This document shows positions 26,820 to 35,774 of a DNA stretch of 64,000 nucleotides, piece after piece (the first letter of the stretch is position 1; the number at the start of each line of letters is the position of its first letter). Below the pieces are notes generated by a model. It searched no databases, was not told where the DNA came from, and was given only the letters and a program-made list of their open reading frames with translations. Both the position numbers and the translations under genes were made by a program. This DNA comes from Caballeronia sp. SBC1 (GTDB lineage: Bacteria > Pseudomonadota > Gammaproteobacteria > Burkholderiales > Burkholderiaceae): assembly GCF_011493005.1 (NCBI RefSeq), contig NZ_CP049156.1, forward strand, positions 1,798,001 to 1,862,000, in the 5' to 3' direction.

Positions 26820-28093
26820 TGACTAAGGCTCTGCTTGGCTGCATTGCCGACGATTTCACCGGCGCGACCGATCTCGCCAACATGCTCGTGCGCGGCGGCA
26901 TGCGCGCGGTGCAGACCATCGGCGTGCCAGCATCGGATACAAAGATTGAAGCGGACGCGCTGATCGTCGCGTTGAAATCGCGCACCATCCCCGCGGAAGA
27001 AGCGGTCGCGCAATCGCTGGCGGCGCTCGAATGGTTGCGCGCGCAAGGCTGCCGGCAGTTCCTGTTCAAGTACTGCTCGACCTTCGATTCCACCGATAAA
27101 GGCAACATCGGCCCGGTCGCCGATGCGCTGCTCGACGCGCTTGGCGGGGACTTCACACTCGCCTGTCCCGCGTTCCCGGAGAACGGCCGCACGATCTTTC
27201 GCGGCAACCTGTTCGTGGGCGATGTGCTGCTGAACGAGTCGGGCATGCAGAACCATCCGCTCACGCCCATGGCCGATCCGAACCTCGTGCGCGTACTGCA
27301 ACGCCAGACGAAATCGAAGGTCGGGTTGATTGCTTACGACGTTATCGCGAAGGGGCCGCAAGCCGTGCGCGACAGGATCGCTTTGTTGCGCAACGAAGGT
27401 GTGCGTCTGGCCATTGCAGACGCAATCTCCGATGCCGATCTCTACGTGCTGGGCGAAGCGTGCTCGGATCTTTTGCTGATCACGGGCGGCTCGGGCATCG
27501 CGCTCGGCTTGCCTAATAACTTCCGCGCGGAGAACTTGCTGACCGAAGCAGGCCATGCGTCGGACTTGCCCAGGATCGAAGGGAAATCCGTCGTGCTGGC
27601 GGGTAGTGCGTCGAAGGCGACCAACGAGCAGGTGGCGGAGTGGCGAGCGACGAAGCCGAGCTTTCGTATCGATCCGCTCGCGCTGTCACGCGGCGAGCCG
27701 GTGGTTGAACAGGCCGTTGAATTCGCGGCAAAGCACGCCGATGAACCCGTGCTGATCTACGCCACATCCACGCCTGACGAAGTCAAGGCCGTGCAGAAGG
27801 AACTTGGCGTGGAGAAAGCGGGGTATCTGGTTGAACAAGCGTTGGCATTGATTGCAAGCGGGCTTCGCGATGTGGGCGTGCGGAAATTTGTTGTCGCGGG
27901 CGGCGAGACGTCCGGCGCGGTCGTGCAGGCGCTTGGCGTGAAGTCACTGCGGATTGGCGCCCAGATCGATCCGGGCGTGCCGGCGACGCAGTCTATCGGC
28001 GAAGAACCGCTGGCGCTCGCATTGAAGTCGGGCAATTTCGGCACGAAGGATTTCTTCGCGAAGGCGCTGAAGTCTCTTGAAGGAGCTGCGTGA
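26819..28093 (+). CDS. otnK: 3-oxo-tetronate kinase
   Basis: A 424-residue DUF1537-family kinase. The N-terminal domain starts LLGCIADDFTGATDLAN, with the Asp-Asp pair used for substrate. The C-terminal ATP domain contains VAGGETSGAVVQALG. It phosphorylates 3-oxo-tetronate at O4, giving 3-oxo-tetronate 4-phosphate for OtnC. The start ATG at 26819 overlaps the ltnD stop codon (TAATG). The open frame extends far upstream into ltnD, but that is not coding here. It overlaps the next gene at its stop. Confidence 0.88.
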   Translation: MTKALLGCIADDFTGATDLANMLVRGGMRAVQTIGVPASDTKIEADALIVALKSRTIPAEEAVAQSLAALEWLRAQGCRQFLFKYCSTFDSTDKGNIGPVADALLDALGGDFTLACPAFPENGRTIFRGNLFVGDVLLNESGMQNHPLTPMADPNLVRVLQRQTKSKVGLIAYDVIAKGPQAVRDRIALLRNEGVRLAIADAISDADLYVLGEACSDLLLITGGSGIALGLPNNFRAENLLTEAGHASDLPRIEGKSVVLAGSASKATNEQVAEWRATKPSFRIDPLALSRGEPVVEQAVEFAAKHADEPVLIYATSTPDEVKAVQKELGVEKAGYLVEQALALIASGLRDVGVRKFVVAGGETSGAVVQALGVKSLRIGAQIDPGVPATQSIGEEPLALALKSGNFGTKDFFAKALKSLEGAA

Positions 28094-28095
28094 TC

Positions 28096-28749
28096 ATGGC
28101 GACCAATGAGAATCGCATTCGCGAGGAAATTTGCGAGACGGGCGCGAGTCTTTATGAGCGTCGTTATACGGTTGGCACTGCCGGGAACATCAGTGCGCGA
28201 CTTGACGACGGCTGGCTGATCACGCCGACCGATGCCTGCCTCGGACGCCTCGATCCGGCCGATATCGCCAAGGTCGATGCATCAGGCAATCACGTGTCTG
28301 GCGGTAAGCCATCGAAGACGTTGGCGCTGCATCGCAAGATCTACGAGAACAATTCCTACACGCACGGGATTGTCCACACGCACTCCACGCATCTGGTCGC
28401 TTTGACGCTTACCGATATCTGGCGCCGCGACGACGTCTTGCCGCCGATCACGCCGTACTACGTGATGAAGGTCGGCCATGTGCCGTTGATCGCGTACCGG
28501 CGTCCTGGCGACCCCATTGTCGCGGAACAAGTCGCGGCGCTTGCGTCGAAGGTGCGTGCCGTCCTGCTGGAAAGGCTGGGGCCGGTTGTCTGGGAAAAAT
28601 CGGTCAGCCATGCGTCGTATGTGCTGGAAGAGCTTGAGGAAACCGCACGGCTTTGGCTTCTCGCGCGTTCGACGAACGCACCGCTTCCTGAGCCGCTCGA
28701 CGAGACGGACATCGACGATCTGCGCAAGACCTTCAACGCGCGCTGGTAG
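28096..28749 (+). CDS. otnC: 3-oxo-tetronate 4-phosphate decarboxylase (class II aldolase fold)
   Basis: A 217-residue zinc enzyme of the AraD/FucA family. The conserved TAGNISARLDDGWLITPT is near residues 28-45 and the zinc histidines fall in HTHSTH (about residue 95), with another histidine downstream (SHASYV). OtnC decarboxylates 3-oxo-tetronate 4-phosphate to dihydroxyacetone phosphate. AAGGAG lies upstream and the ATG at 28096 fits it. A GTG at 28090 overlapping the otnK stop is the alternative. Confidence 0.87.
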   Translation: MATNENRIREEICETGASLYERRYTVGTAGNISARLDDGWLITPTDACLGRLDPADIAKVDASGNHVSGGKPSKTLALHRKIYENNSYTHGIVHTHSTHLVALTLTDIWRRDDVLPPITPYYVMKVGHVPLIAYRRPGDPIVAEQVAALASKVRAVLLERLGPVVWEKSVSHASYVLEELEETARLWLLARSTNAPLPEPLDETDIDDLRKTFNARW

Positions 28750-28751
28750 CG

Positions 28752-28982
28752 CCCGGGGCCTCATGCCTATCTATCGGCAATCTCGCGGTCTTTGCCAGCC
28801 CTTATGTGATTGGTTACCTGAAGGACCTCATGCACAGCACGGCGACGGGCATGGTCGTGCTCGCCGGCATGCTTGTGATCGGTGCCATTGCCACGTGGCT
28901 CGAGCTTTGCCAAGCTCGTGAATCGCTGAACTCATTCAAGGAGTCGATGTTATGCCCCGTTTTGCCGCCAATCTCACGATGA
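28752..28982 (+). pseudogene. C-terminal relic of an MFS transporter inside the otn operon
   Basis: Directly after otnC the frame encodes NLAVFASPYVIGYLKDLMHS and then a last hydrophobic helix (GMVVLAGMLVIGAIATWLE), ending just inside the next gene. This is the final two helices of an MFS sugar-acid transporter of the anion:cation symporter type. About 350 upstream residues are missing and there is no start codon with an RBS. A deletion seems to have removed the tetronate transporter and left its tail between otnC and otnI. Confidence 0.65.
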
Positions 28983-29749
28983 TGTACACCGAACACGCGT
29001 TCCTCGACCGTTTCGCGGCTGCAGCGAAGGATGGGTTCAAGGCCGTGGAGTTCCTGTTCCCCTATGACTTCGCCGCAGCCGAAATCAAAGCGCGACTCGG
29101 CGAACATGGCCTCACGCAGGCCTTGTTCAACGCGCCACCGGGCGACTGGGCGGCGGGCGAACGCGGGATCGCTTCGCTGCCGGGACGCGAGGAAGAATTC
29201 GCGCGTGCACTCGATAAAGCGCTGGAATATACCGCCGTACTCGGCAACGAGACCTTGCATGTAATGGCGGGTCTCATCACGCCGGAACAGTCGCGCGAAA
29301 AACATCGCGCGGTGTATCTGAAGAGCCTCGAACTGGCCGCGAACGCAGCACGCGCAGCGGGCATTACGATCGTTATCGAACCGATCAATACCCGCGACAT
29401 CCCCGGTTTTTTCCTCAACCGCCAGGACGAAGCGCAAGCGATCTGCGAAGAGATCGGCGCGCCAAACCTCAAGGTGCAATTCGATTGTTACCACTGCCAG
29501 ATTGTGGAGGGTGACCTCGCGGTCAAACTTCGGCGTGACATGAAACGCCCGCATGCAGGCATCGGTCATATCCAGATCGCGGGCGTGCCGGAGCGGCATG
29601 AACCGGACCTGGGCGAACTGAATTATCCGTACCTGTTCGACCTGATCGATTCGCTCGGCTACGAGGGCTGGATCGGCTGTGAATACCGGCCGAAAGCGGC
29701 GACGTCCGATGGGCTTGGCTGGATCAAACCTTATCTGCAACGTGCGTGA
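28952..29749 (+). CDS. otnI: 2-oxo-tetronate isomerase
   Basis: A 265-residue TIM-barrel enzyme of the hydroxypyruvate isomerase family. [18 protein letters not shown] opens the chain. The metal and catalytic glutamates are in [16 protein letters not shown] (about residue 143) and CEYRP near the C-terminus, with QFDCYHCQI between them. OtnI converts 2-oxo-tetronate to 3-oxo-tetronate. AAGGAG lies 12 bases before the ATG at 28952. The relic described above overlaps its first 30 bases in another frame. Confidence 0.88.
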   Translation: MPRFAANLTMMYTEHAFLDRFAAAAKDGFKAVEFLFPYDFAAAEIKARLGEHGLTQALFNAPPGDWAAGERGIASLPGREEEFARALDKALEYTAVLGNETLHVMAGLITPEQSREKHRAVYLKSLELAANAARAAGITIVIEPINTRDIPGFFLNRQDEAQAICEEIGAPNLKVQFDCYHCQIVEGDLAVKLRRDMKRPHAGIGHIQIAGVPERHEPDLGELNYPYLFDLIDSLGYEGWIGCEYRPKAATSDGLGWIKPYLQRA

Positions 29750-29756
29750 GGGCGAC

Positions 29757-30722
29757 ATGAATATTCTCATTACCGGCGGCGCCGGCTTTCTCGGACAACG
29801 GCTCGCGCGCCGTCTTCTCGAACGCGGCACGCTGATGGGCAAGACGATCACCGGACTTACACTGCTGGACGTTGTGCGTCCGCCGGATCTGGGCGACAAG
29901 CGCGTGCGACCCGAGACCGGCGATATTGCGGATCGCAGCGTGCTCGAGCGGTGCATTGGTGCGGACACCCACGCGATCTTTCATCTCGCCGCGATCGTGA
30001 GCGGCCAGGCCGAAGCGGATTTCGAACTGGGCATGCGCATTAATCTTGATGCATCGCGCCTGCTGCTCGATGTGTGCCGCTCGCTCGGCCATGCACCGCG
30101 GGTGTTGTTCACCAGTTCGGTCGCGGTGTATGGGGGCACGCTACCCGAGGTCGTTCGCGACGATACCGCGTTGAATCCGAAGTCATCGTATGGAACGCAA
30201 AAAGCGATCGCTGAGTTGCTCCTGTGCGACTACTCGCGACGCGGTTTCGTCGATGGCCGCGTGCTGCGCCTGCCGACCATCAGCGTGCGTCCAGGGCGGC
30301 CGAATGCGGCGGCATCGTCATTTGCAAGCGGCATCATTCGCGAGCCCTTGAATGGCGAGCGCTCGGTGTGTCCGGTCGGCGGCGACGTGCGTTTGTGGTT
30401 GCTGTCGCCGAAGCAGGCGATTGAGTCGCTGATCGCCGGTTGCGAGCTTGAACAGGCCGAGCTTGGCACATGGCCGGTCGTCAACATGCCGGGACTTTCG
30501 GTCAGCGTGACGGAAATGGTCGATGCGTTGAAAGAAGTCGCTGGAGAAAAAGTGGCTGCGCTGATCGACTGGCAACCGGACCCGAAGATCGAAAAGATTG
30601 TCGGAAGCTGGCCGGGTGCATGGGAGACGGAACGAGGCGAAAAGCTGGGACTGTCGGCCGATCACAACTTCAGCGACGTTATTCGCGCCTTCATTGAAGA
30701 GAGCAAATCCGCTGGCGCTTGA
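29757..30722 (+). CDS. denD: D-erythronate dehydrogenase
   Basis: A 321-residue extended SDR (NAD-dependent epimerase/dehydratase fold). The nucleotide motif GGAGFLG is at residues 7-13, the catalytic Ser lies in LFTSSVAVYGG, and YGTQK (Tyr and Lys) falls near residue 148. DenD oxidises D-erythronate to 2-oxo-tetronate, giving the operon a second entry beside ltnD. It starts seven bases after otnI, with GAGGGCG as a weak RBS. It is the last gene of the operon. Confidence 0.85.
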   Translation: MNILITGGAGFLGQRLARRLLERGTLMGKTITGLTLLDVVRPPDLGDKRVRPETGDIADRSVLERCIGADTHAIFHLAAIVSGQAEADFELGMRINLDASRLLLDVCRSLGHAPRVLFTSSVAVYGGTLPEVVRDDTALNPKSSYGTQKAIAELLLCDYSRRGFVDGRVLRLPTISVRPGRPNAAASSFASGIIREPLNGERSVCPVGGDVRLWLLSPKQAIESLIAGCELEQAELGTWPVVNMPGLSVSVTEMVDALKEVAGEKVAALIDWQPDPKIEKIVGSWPGAWETERGEKLGLSADHNFSDVIRAFIEESKSAGA

Positions 30723-30789
30723 ATGCTCACGACGCTCACGACCTTACGATGACGCTCAAGCGTTCAGAGCGGGCGCTGGATAGCGCCCG

Positions 30790-31482
30790 CTAAAGTTCCA
30801 GCCGATACCCCACGCCGTACACCGAAACAATCGGCTCGCTGTCAGGGCGCACGACCTGGAGTTTGCGGCGCAGGTTTTTGATGTGACTGTCGATGGTGCG
30901 ATCGGTCACGACCCGGTGATCGTCGTAAAGCTGATTGAGCAGGTAATCACGCGGGAAGATCCTGCCCGGTGATTTCATTAGTAATGCCAACATACGCAAC
31001 TCGACCGGCGTCAACTTCAGTTCCTCGCCGTCGAGCCGTGCGCTATGAAATTCCTGGTCCACCTCAAGGCCCGTTGCAACGAGGACCGCTGTTGCTGCCG
31101 GCGGGGCCGCACGTCTCAGGATGGCCTTTACCCGCGCGACCACCTCGCGCGGACTGAAGGGCTTGCAGACGTAATCATCGGCTCCAATTTCGAGGCCGCG
31201 CAGACGATCGGCCTCATCTACGCGAGCCGTCAGGATGATCACCGGAAGCGTTGAGAACTGCCGCACCTCGCGGCATATATCCATTCCGTTGCGCCCGGGC
31301 AGCATCAGGTCGAGCAGCATCAGCGCGGGCGGGGTGGTGCGAATGAACGGAATCACCTCGGCGCCGTCGCTGATCCACGTCGTTTCGAATCCTTCGATAT
31401 GCAGATAGTCCGCCATGACCGCCGCCAGCTTCGGCTCATCCTCGACGATCAGGATTCGAACGCCGCGTCGCTCGGTACTCAT
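30790..31482 (-). CDS. baeR: OmpR-family response regulator, BaeR-like
   Basis: A 230-residue response regulator. The receiver has its acidic pair in VEDEPKLA, the phospho-acceptor Asp in LMLLDLMLPG and the lysine in VCKPFSP. The C-terminal winged helix ends SVYGVGYRLEL. The gene overlaps the upstream histidine kinase by four bases and is co-transcribed with it. BaeSR senses envelope stress and controls efflux in enterobacteria; there is no adjacent efflux pump here, so the regulon is open. It converges with denD. Confidence 0.85.
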   Translation of the reverse strand: MSTERRGVRILIVEDEPKLAAVMADYLHIEGFETTWISDGAEVIPFIRTTPPALMLLDLMLPGRNGMDICREVRQFSTLPVIILTARVDEADRLRGLEIGADDYVCKPFSPREVVARVKAILRRAAPPAATAVLVATGLEVDQEFHSARLDGEELKLTPVELRMLALLMKSPGRIFPRDYLLNQLYDDHRVVTDRTIDSHIKNLRRKLQVVRPDSEPIVSVYGVGYRLEL

Positions 31483-33287
31483 GCCACGCCTCCTTCCGGT
31501 TCAAAATAGGCTGTTATCCAGACCCCGCCAAGCGGTGATGGCCGAGCAATCGTGGTCCCGCCGTGCGCGGTCACAATGGCGCGGCATAGTGCAAGCCCGA
31601 GGCCCGCGCCACCGCTCTGGCGACTACGTGATTCATCGACTCTATACAAGCGTTCGAACAGATGCGGCAACGCTTCGGCAGGTACGCCCGGCAGAGAATC
31701 CTGAATATCGAGTTGCCAGCCGCGAGGGCCAACGGTCACCGAGACGCATACGCTTCCGCCCGGATCGGTGTAACGCAACGAATTGAGCAGCAGGTTCTTA
31801 AGCAACTGCACAAAGCGCGCGGGATCGACCTGGAAGATCATGCCGGCTGCGCCATTAGGTGACGCTTGCTGCGACTCTTGCGCCGACGGCTCCGGCAGCG
31901 TCAGGCTCAATGCGATCTGTTTGGCCCTGAATGACTCCCGCATTGCTTCGACCGATGCGCGCACCAACTGTCCGATGTCGGCCGGCACCTTCCGGTAGCT
32001 CAACGCACCGACATCGCTCAGCGATAACTCGTACAGGTCTTCGATCAATTTGTTCAGCATGGCGACTTCGGTTTGCAGCGAGGCCAGCGAATGGTGATCG
32101 AATGCATGTACGCCGTCTTCGATCGCTTCCAGTTCGCTGCGCAATACCGCCAGGGGCGTGCGCAGCTCGTGCGAAATATCGGCGATGAAATCCCGGCGCG
32201 AGCGTTCCGCGCGCTGGAGCGAGTCCGCGAGCACATTGAAGTCACCCGCAAGCCGGTCCAGTTCATCCCGGCGTCCGGCGGCGACCCGCGTGGTGTAGTC
32301 GCCGCCCGCGAGCCGGTGAGTGGCGATCATCAGGCGCTTGACCGGTGCCAGCACGATCCGCGCAAGCAGCATGGCAACCAGTGCAGCCACGATCACGGCC
32401 ACGCCAGCGATCTCCCAGGTCGCGCGCGCCTGCTGGGCCTGGAACGCGATATCGGCGGCATCGGAGAGTGTATTGGGCGCGTTGGCCGCGACCCAGCCGA
32501 CTATCTTGCCGTTGTAGACCACCGGCTTGAGGGCGGCGTCGGGCGGTGGCTCGGCATCAGTCGTGGCGACCAGCTCATGATTGGTGTCGTAGAGCGTGGC
32601 AGGCTGGGGATTGCCACGTCCGGCGCGTCCCATCAGCGGGCGCGGAGGACGCTCGTAGGACGGTTCATCGTACGTCACGTCTCGTCCGGCGCTGCGGTCG
32701 CGGTTTGCCGCCACGCCCGAGTCGGCGAATGCGGGCGCGGGCAGGCGCATGCCCCAATGTGAACCCTCTTCGTTGCCAGAGAGCGGCCCGAGCATTTGTT
32801 GCACGCTTGCGCTGCCGGGGAAGGTGCGCCAACTTGGCAGCTTGTTTGTCTGCGCCTCGACCATCTCCTGCCTGAGAGCCTGATCATGCGCGGCGTCGAG
32901 CAGCGTTATCCATTCTTCGGGATGCTGGCGCAGGAAATCCCAGCTGCCGTGAGCGGCGTATTCGGCCGTCACCTTGGCCATGACGGCGTTCAGCCGCCCG
33001 GCGTCGCGCGCGCGGACGTAATGCAGGAAGCCGTTCTCGAAGCTCAGGCGCAGCGCGTATCCCATCGTGAGGGAAATCGTCAGGCAGGCGATCAGCACCG
33101 CGAGGAACATCTTCCACGTAATCCCGAAGCGAATCTTGCCCGCCCGCGCGCGGGAGCGGGTTCCAAGTGCTTTCAAAATGTTACCGGAGCGGCGGCGAGG
33201 CGTCTGGGCGCTGGATGAGCCCGTAGTAGAGCTCGCAGGTGAGCCTGCCTGGGCGCCGAGTGGTTCGCTATGTGTTTCGCTGTGCAT
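31479..33287 (-). CDS. baeS: Sensor histidine kinase, BaeS-like
   Basis: A 602-residue membrane sensor kinase. It has a disordered Ser/Thr-rich N-terminus (1-50), TM1 (about 59-80), a long periplasmic region of about 210 residues and TM2 near 295-315. HAMP, a HisKA domain with SHELRTPL and an HATPase ending SGGAGLGLALC follow. It pairs with the response regulator that overlaps its 3' end. The periplasmic domain is longer than in enterobacterial BaeS and includes an Arg/Pro-rich loop (ERPPRPLMGRAGRG). It probably monitors envelope damage or a small molecule; the signal is unknown. Confidence 0.85.
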   Translation of the reverse strand: MHSETHSEPLGAQAGSPASSTTGSSSAQTPRRRSGNILKALGTRSRARAGKIRFGITWKMFLAVLIACLTISLTMGYALRLSFENGFLHYVRARDAGRLNAVMAKVTAEYAAHGSWDFLRQHPEEWITLLDAAHDQALRQEMVEAQTNKLPSWRTFPGSASVQQMLGPLSGNEEGSHWGMRLPAPAFADSGVAANRDRSAGRDVTYDEPSYERPPRPLMGRAGRGNPQPATLYDTNHELVATTDAEPPPDAALKPVVYNGKIVGWVAANAPNTLSDAADIAFQAQQARATWEIAGVAVIVAALVAMLLARIVLAPVKRLMIATHRLAGGDYTTRVAAGRRDELDRLAGDFNVLADSLQRAERSRRDFIADISHELRTPLAVLRSELEAIEDGVHAFDHHSLASLQTEVAMLNKLIEDLYELSLSDVGALSYRKVPADIGQLVRASVEAMRESFRAKQIALSLTLPEPSAQESQQASPNGAAGMIFQVDPARFVQLLKNLLLNSLRYTDPGGSVCVSVTVGPRGWQLDIQDSLPGVPAEALPHLFERLYRVDESRSRQSGGAGLGLALCRAIVTAHGGTTIARPSPLGGVWITAYFEPEGGVA

Positions 33288-33443
33288 TCGCGGATTCTAG
33301 TGGAAACGGGGGAGCCGTCTCACGTTCGCGGGACGTTCCCGCGCAACCTCCACGATTTCTCCTTCTTTTGTTCATTGTCAGTGCGTGATGCCTGACTAGT
33401 ATTCGATCCTGCCAATGGGGTCATTCAACCCGATCCACTTAAT

Positions 33444-33490
33444 TGCCGATTCAGCTGCCAATTTAACTGCCGATTCAATGTCGATTCTGG
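33444..33490. repeat. Imperfect 12-base tandem repeat
   Basis: Four consecutive near-copies can be read: TGCCGATTCAGC, TGCCAATTTAAC, TGCCGATTCAA and TGTCGATTCTGG, with a period of 11-12 bases. The array ends ten bases before the start codon at 33500, so it lies in the leader of that gene and between it and baeS on the other strand. It could be a multi-site protein-binding array or a slippage-prone region. Confidence 0.5.
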
Positions 33491-33499
33491 AGAGAACAC

Positions 33500-33865
33500 A
33501 TGCACACCGCGTCGAGCGTTCAGCACACCCCATCGAAGGTCTTCGGACGCATCGCGTCGCCGTCTTGTGACAACGGTAATCGGCGCGCGGCGAAGGCACC
33601 CGAGGCCACCTCGGCGAGCGCTGCGCAACGAGTCATCAAGCTGCGTGGCGCACGGGTGTCAGAAGCGCTGCCGCGGCCGTGGGGCGAGTGCTGCAGGATT
33701 GTGGAATGGGTCAATCGCGAAGGGCAATATTCGTGTCTCGCGGTGCCGGGCGACGCATCGGAAGATGAAATTCGACATCGCATGCGCTCGCACAGGAACG
33801 GTCCGCAGTACCTCGTGACGGACGACCGTGAGTTGCCGGCGAAGGTGGTGTTGCCGCGGGCATAA
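33500..33865 (+). CDS. Hypothetical protein (121 aa)
   Basis: A soluble, basic 121-residue protein without signal peptide or membrane segment. The first 45 residues are low-complexity. The second half (IVEWVNREGQYSCLAVPGDA, then RHRMRSHRNGPQYLVTDD) looks folded. I do not recognise a family. GGAGAGAACAC precedes the ATG. A tandem repeat array lies immediately upstream. Its position between a two-component system and a degenerate response regulator gives no clear hint of function. Confidence 0.55.
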   Translation: MHTASSVQHTPSKVFGRIASPSCDNGNRRAAKAPEATSASAAQRVIKLRGARVSEALPRPWGECCRIVEWVNREGQYSCLAVPGDASEDEIRHRMRSHRNGPQYLVTDDRELPAKVVLPRA

Positions 33866-33885
33866 CGACATGTCGAAAAGCGAGC

Positions 33886-33917
33886 GTTGCATGGTCCCGA
33901 TGTTGCATGGTCCCGAT
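33886..33917. repeat. Exact tandem duplication of 16 bases
   Basis: GTTGCATGGTCCCGAT occurs twice back to back (33886-33901 and 33902-33917) in the 109-base gap before the degenerate response regulator. It may be recent slippage or a doubled binding site. Confidence 0.7.
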
Positions 33918-33974
33918 CGTTAGCGCTTATGGTACCGCTCAGGAAATCCTCAAGAAGCGCTTTAGGAAACACAG

Positions 33975-34775
33975 ATGAAAACACGCATCTTTTTTGTCGA
34001 GGCCAATCCGGCTATCCACGGGAATCTTCGCGATGTCCTGGAAAGCCGCTACATGGACGTCCACACGCTCAGCGGCGGCAGCGCGTTGATCGGGCGCATG
34101 GAGCACGACGTCCCGGCGCTGATCGTGTTGCGGGACGGCTTGCCCGACATGAAGGCGTCGGCCGTCCTGCGGGCGCTCCAACAGGCCGGCCATGACACGC
34201 CGGTAATCGTGATCGGCGACGCGGTGAACACGCTCGACTCGGTGGAACTGATCGTATGCCTCGAACTGGGCGCCGATGATTACGTCAGGATGCCTTGCAA
34301 TCCACGCGAGCTGCTGTCGCGGGTCGAGAACGTGCTGCGCCGCGCACCGCACAAATCCCAGATGCCAGCGAATACGATGGGACGATGCGACATCGGCGAT
34401 TTTGTCCTCGATTTCCGGGCCCGCATGCTGACTCGCCATGGCGCGCCCGTTGCCCTCCATTCGAGCACGTTCGCGTTGCTGCGCCTCTTCGCGGAACATC
34501 CGCTGGAGGTGCTGTCCCGACGGATCATCGCCGACAAATTGCGCGGCGCCGGCGAAGGGCATTGCGACCGTTCGCTGGATGTGCTGGTCTGCCGGTTGCG
34601 GCGGATTGTCGAACCTGACCCTTCGACGCCTCGCCTGATCCAGACCATTCGCGGGCGCGGTTATGTCTTCACCCCGTCCGGGATGAGCGCCGCTCCCCCG
34701 TATTACGACGAACTCGATGTCATGCCGCCGGCACAAGCGTGGAAGCGGGCCTCTGCGGTGAACAGCTACGCGTAG
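33975..34775 (+). CDS. OmpR-type regulator with degenerate receiver domain
   Basis: A 266-residue protein with a receiver-like domain (1-125) and a C-terminal OmpR winged helix (about 130-235, ending IQTIRGRGYVFTP). The receiver keeps the fold signature LELGADDYV but has lost its chemistry. The phospho-acceptor position reads Arg53 (LIVLRDGLPD), the second residue of the acidic pair is Ala10, the conserved Thr/Ser is Gly81, and the conserved Lys is Met106. It therefore cannot be phosphorylated in the usual way. No kinase is adjacent on this strand. It probably binds DNA constitutively or responds to a ligand or redox cue. A 30-residue C-terminal tail lies beyond the DNA-binding domain. Confidence 0.8.
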   Translation: MKTRIFFVEANPAIHGNLRDVLESRYMDVHTLSGGSALIGRMEHDVPALIVLRDGLPDMKASAVLRALQQAGHDTPVIVIGDAVNTLDSVELIVCLELGADDYVRMPCNPRELLSRVENVLRRAPHKSQMPANTMGRCDIGDFVLDFRARMLTRHGAPVALHSSTFALLRLFAEHPLEVLSRRIIADKLRGAGEGHCDRSLDVLVCRLRRIVEPDPSTPRLIQTIRGRGYVFTPSGMSAAPPYYDELDVMPPAQAWKRASAVNSYA

Positions 34776-34809
34776 GCGCTGCGCTGTCCATACCCTCTAA
34801 CCACTCCCT

Positions 34810-35742
34810 CTAGCCGTGCGGACGCGCTGCCTGCCGGGTCAGCCGTGCGAATGCCGCAAGCACGCGGTTGCACGTCAGCGTTTGCCGCCATAGTTTCTCT
34901 TTCAGAAACGCGGTCGGCACCCACTGCCACGGCAACACCACATCGACAATGCCCCACGCGGGCCGCCAACGCTCGGCCACCCGGCGACGCCGGAACAGGC
35001 TCAGACTCGGAACGCCGAGATTCGAGGCGAGATGGCCAATGCCCGAGTCGTTGCCGATAAACCAGCCCGACTCGTACACGCAGCAGGCAAGCTCGTGCAG
35101 GTTCGCAAAATGGGGGGCCGGAATATCCAACGTCGCAAGATTGCTCCAGCGTTCGCGCTCATGCGGCGCGATCACGAACTGCACGTCATAACCGCGCTTG
35201 CGCAAGCGCTGGGCAAGCCTCACGAAGCGCTGCGAGAGCCAGCGTTTGTCCTCGGTGCTGGCCTCGGGGTGAATCATCACGCGCTTGGCATTCCTGCGAT
35301 GCACGAGGCGCGCAGGCGCTGTCATACCGTTATCCAGCACCGGCGCACTCAACGCCAGATCGTCCCGGCAGAAGTCAGCAAAGCGCTGCGCCATGCAACC
35401 CGGGCGGTCGCCGAATTCGACGTCGTGCAACGTGACCACGTGAGGATGGACATCGACGAGATCGCGCAGCGGCTGGTTCCATTGCATCTGGAAGACCGTG
35501 TCGTACTGAGCGAACTCGGTGGCGAGGTTGTCCTGCGGCAGTGCCAGGATAGTGACGCCGGGAAACCAGTGCCGAAGCGCATGCGCGGGCGTGCCGAACA
35601 CGGTGACGTCAATGCCGTTATCAATCAGGTTCCTGACGATCACCATTGACACCAATGTGTCGCCTATCGCGTTGGACGTCACGAACGCGACCCGGCCGAA
35701 CGGGGCAAGCGCACGCGCCGAGGGACTGGTGCGGTTATTCAT
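34810..35742 (-). CDS. Glycosyltransferase family 9-like protein (copy 2)
   Basis: A 310-residue protein resembling ADP-heptose:LPS heptosyltransferases (GT9, GT-B fold). The N-terminal GRVAFVTSNAIGDTLVSM and the C-terminal YESGWFIGNDSGIGHLASNL are the family signatures. It has no signal or membrane segment and would work at the cytoplasmic face on LPS or a related polymer. It is a clear paralogue of the gene starting at 36698, which shares the same ESGWFIGNDSG motif and similar length. The two are 32 bases apart and transcribed together. Confidence 0.75.
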   Translation of the reverse strand: MNNRTSPSARALAPFGRVAFVTSNAIGDTLVSMVIVRNLIDNGIDVTVFGTPAHALRHWFPGVTILALPQDNLATEFAQYDTVFQMQWNQPLRDLVDVHPHVVTLHDVEFGDRPGCMAQRFADFCRDDLALSAPVLDNGMTAPARLVHRRNAKRVMIHPEASTEDKRWLSQRFVRLAQRLRKRGYDVQFVIAPHERERWSNLATLDIPAPHFANLHELACCVYESGWFIGNDSGIGHLASNLGVPSLSLFRRRRVAERWRPAWGIVDVVLPWQWVPTAFLKEKLWRQTLTCNRVLAAFARLTRQAARPHG

Positions 35743-35774
35743 ACGTAGATGCGTTCATGCGTAAATGCAAGCGT

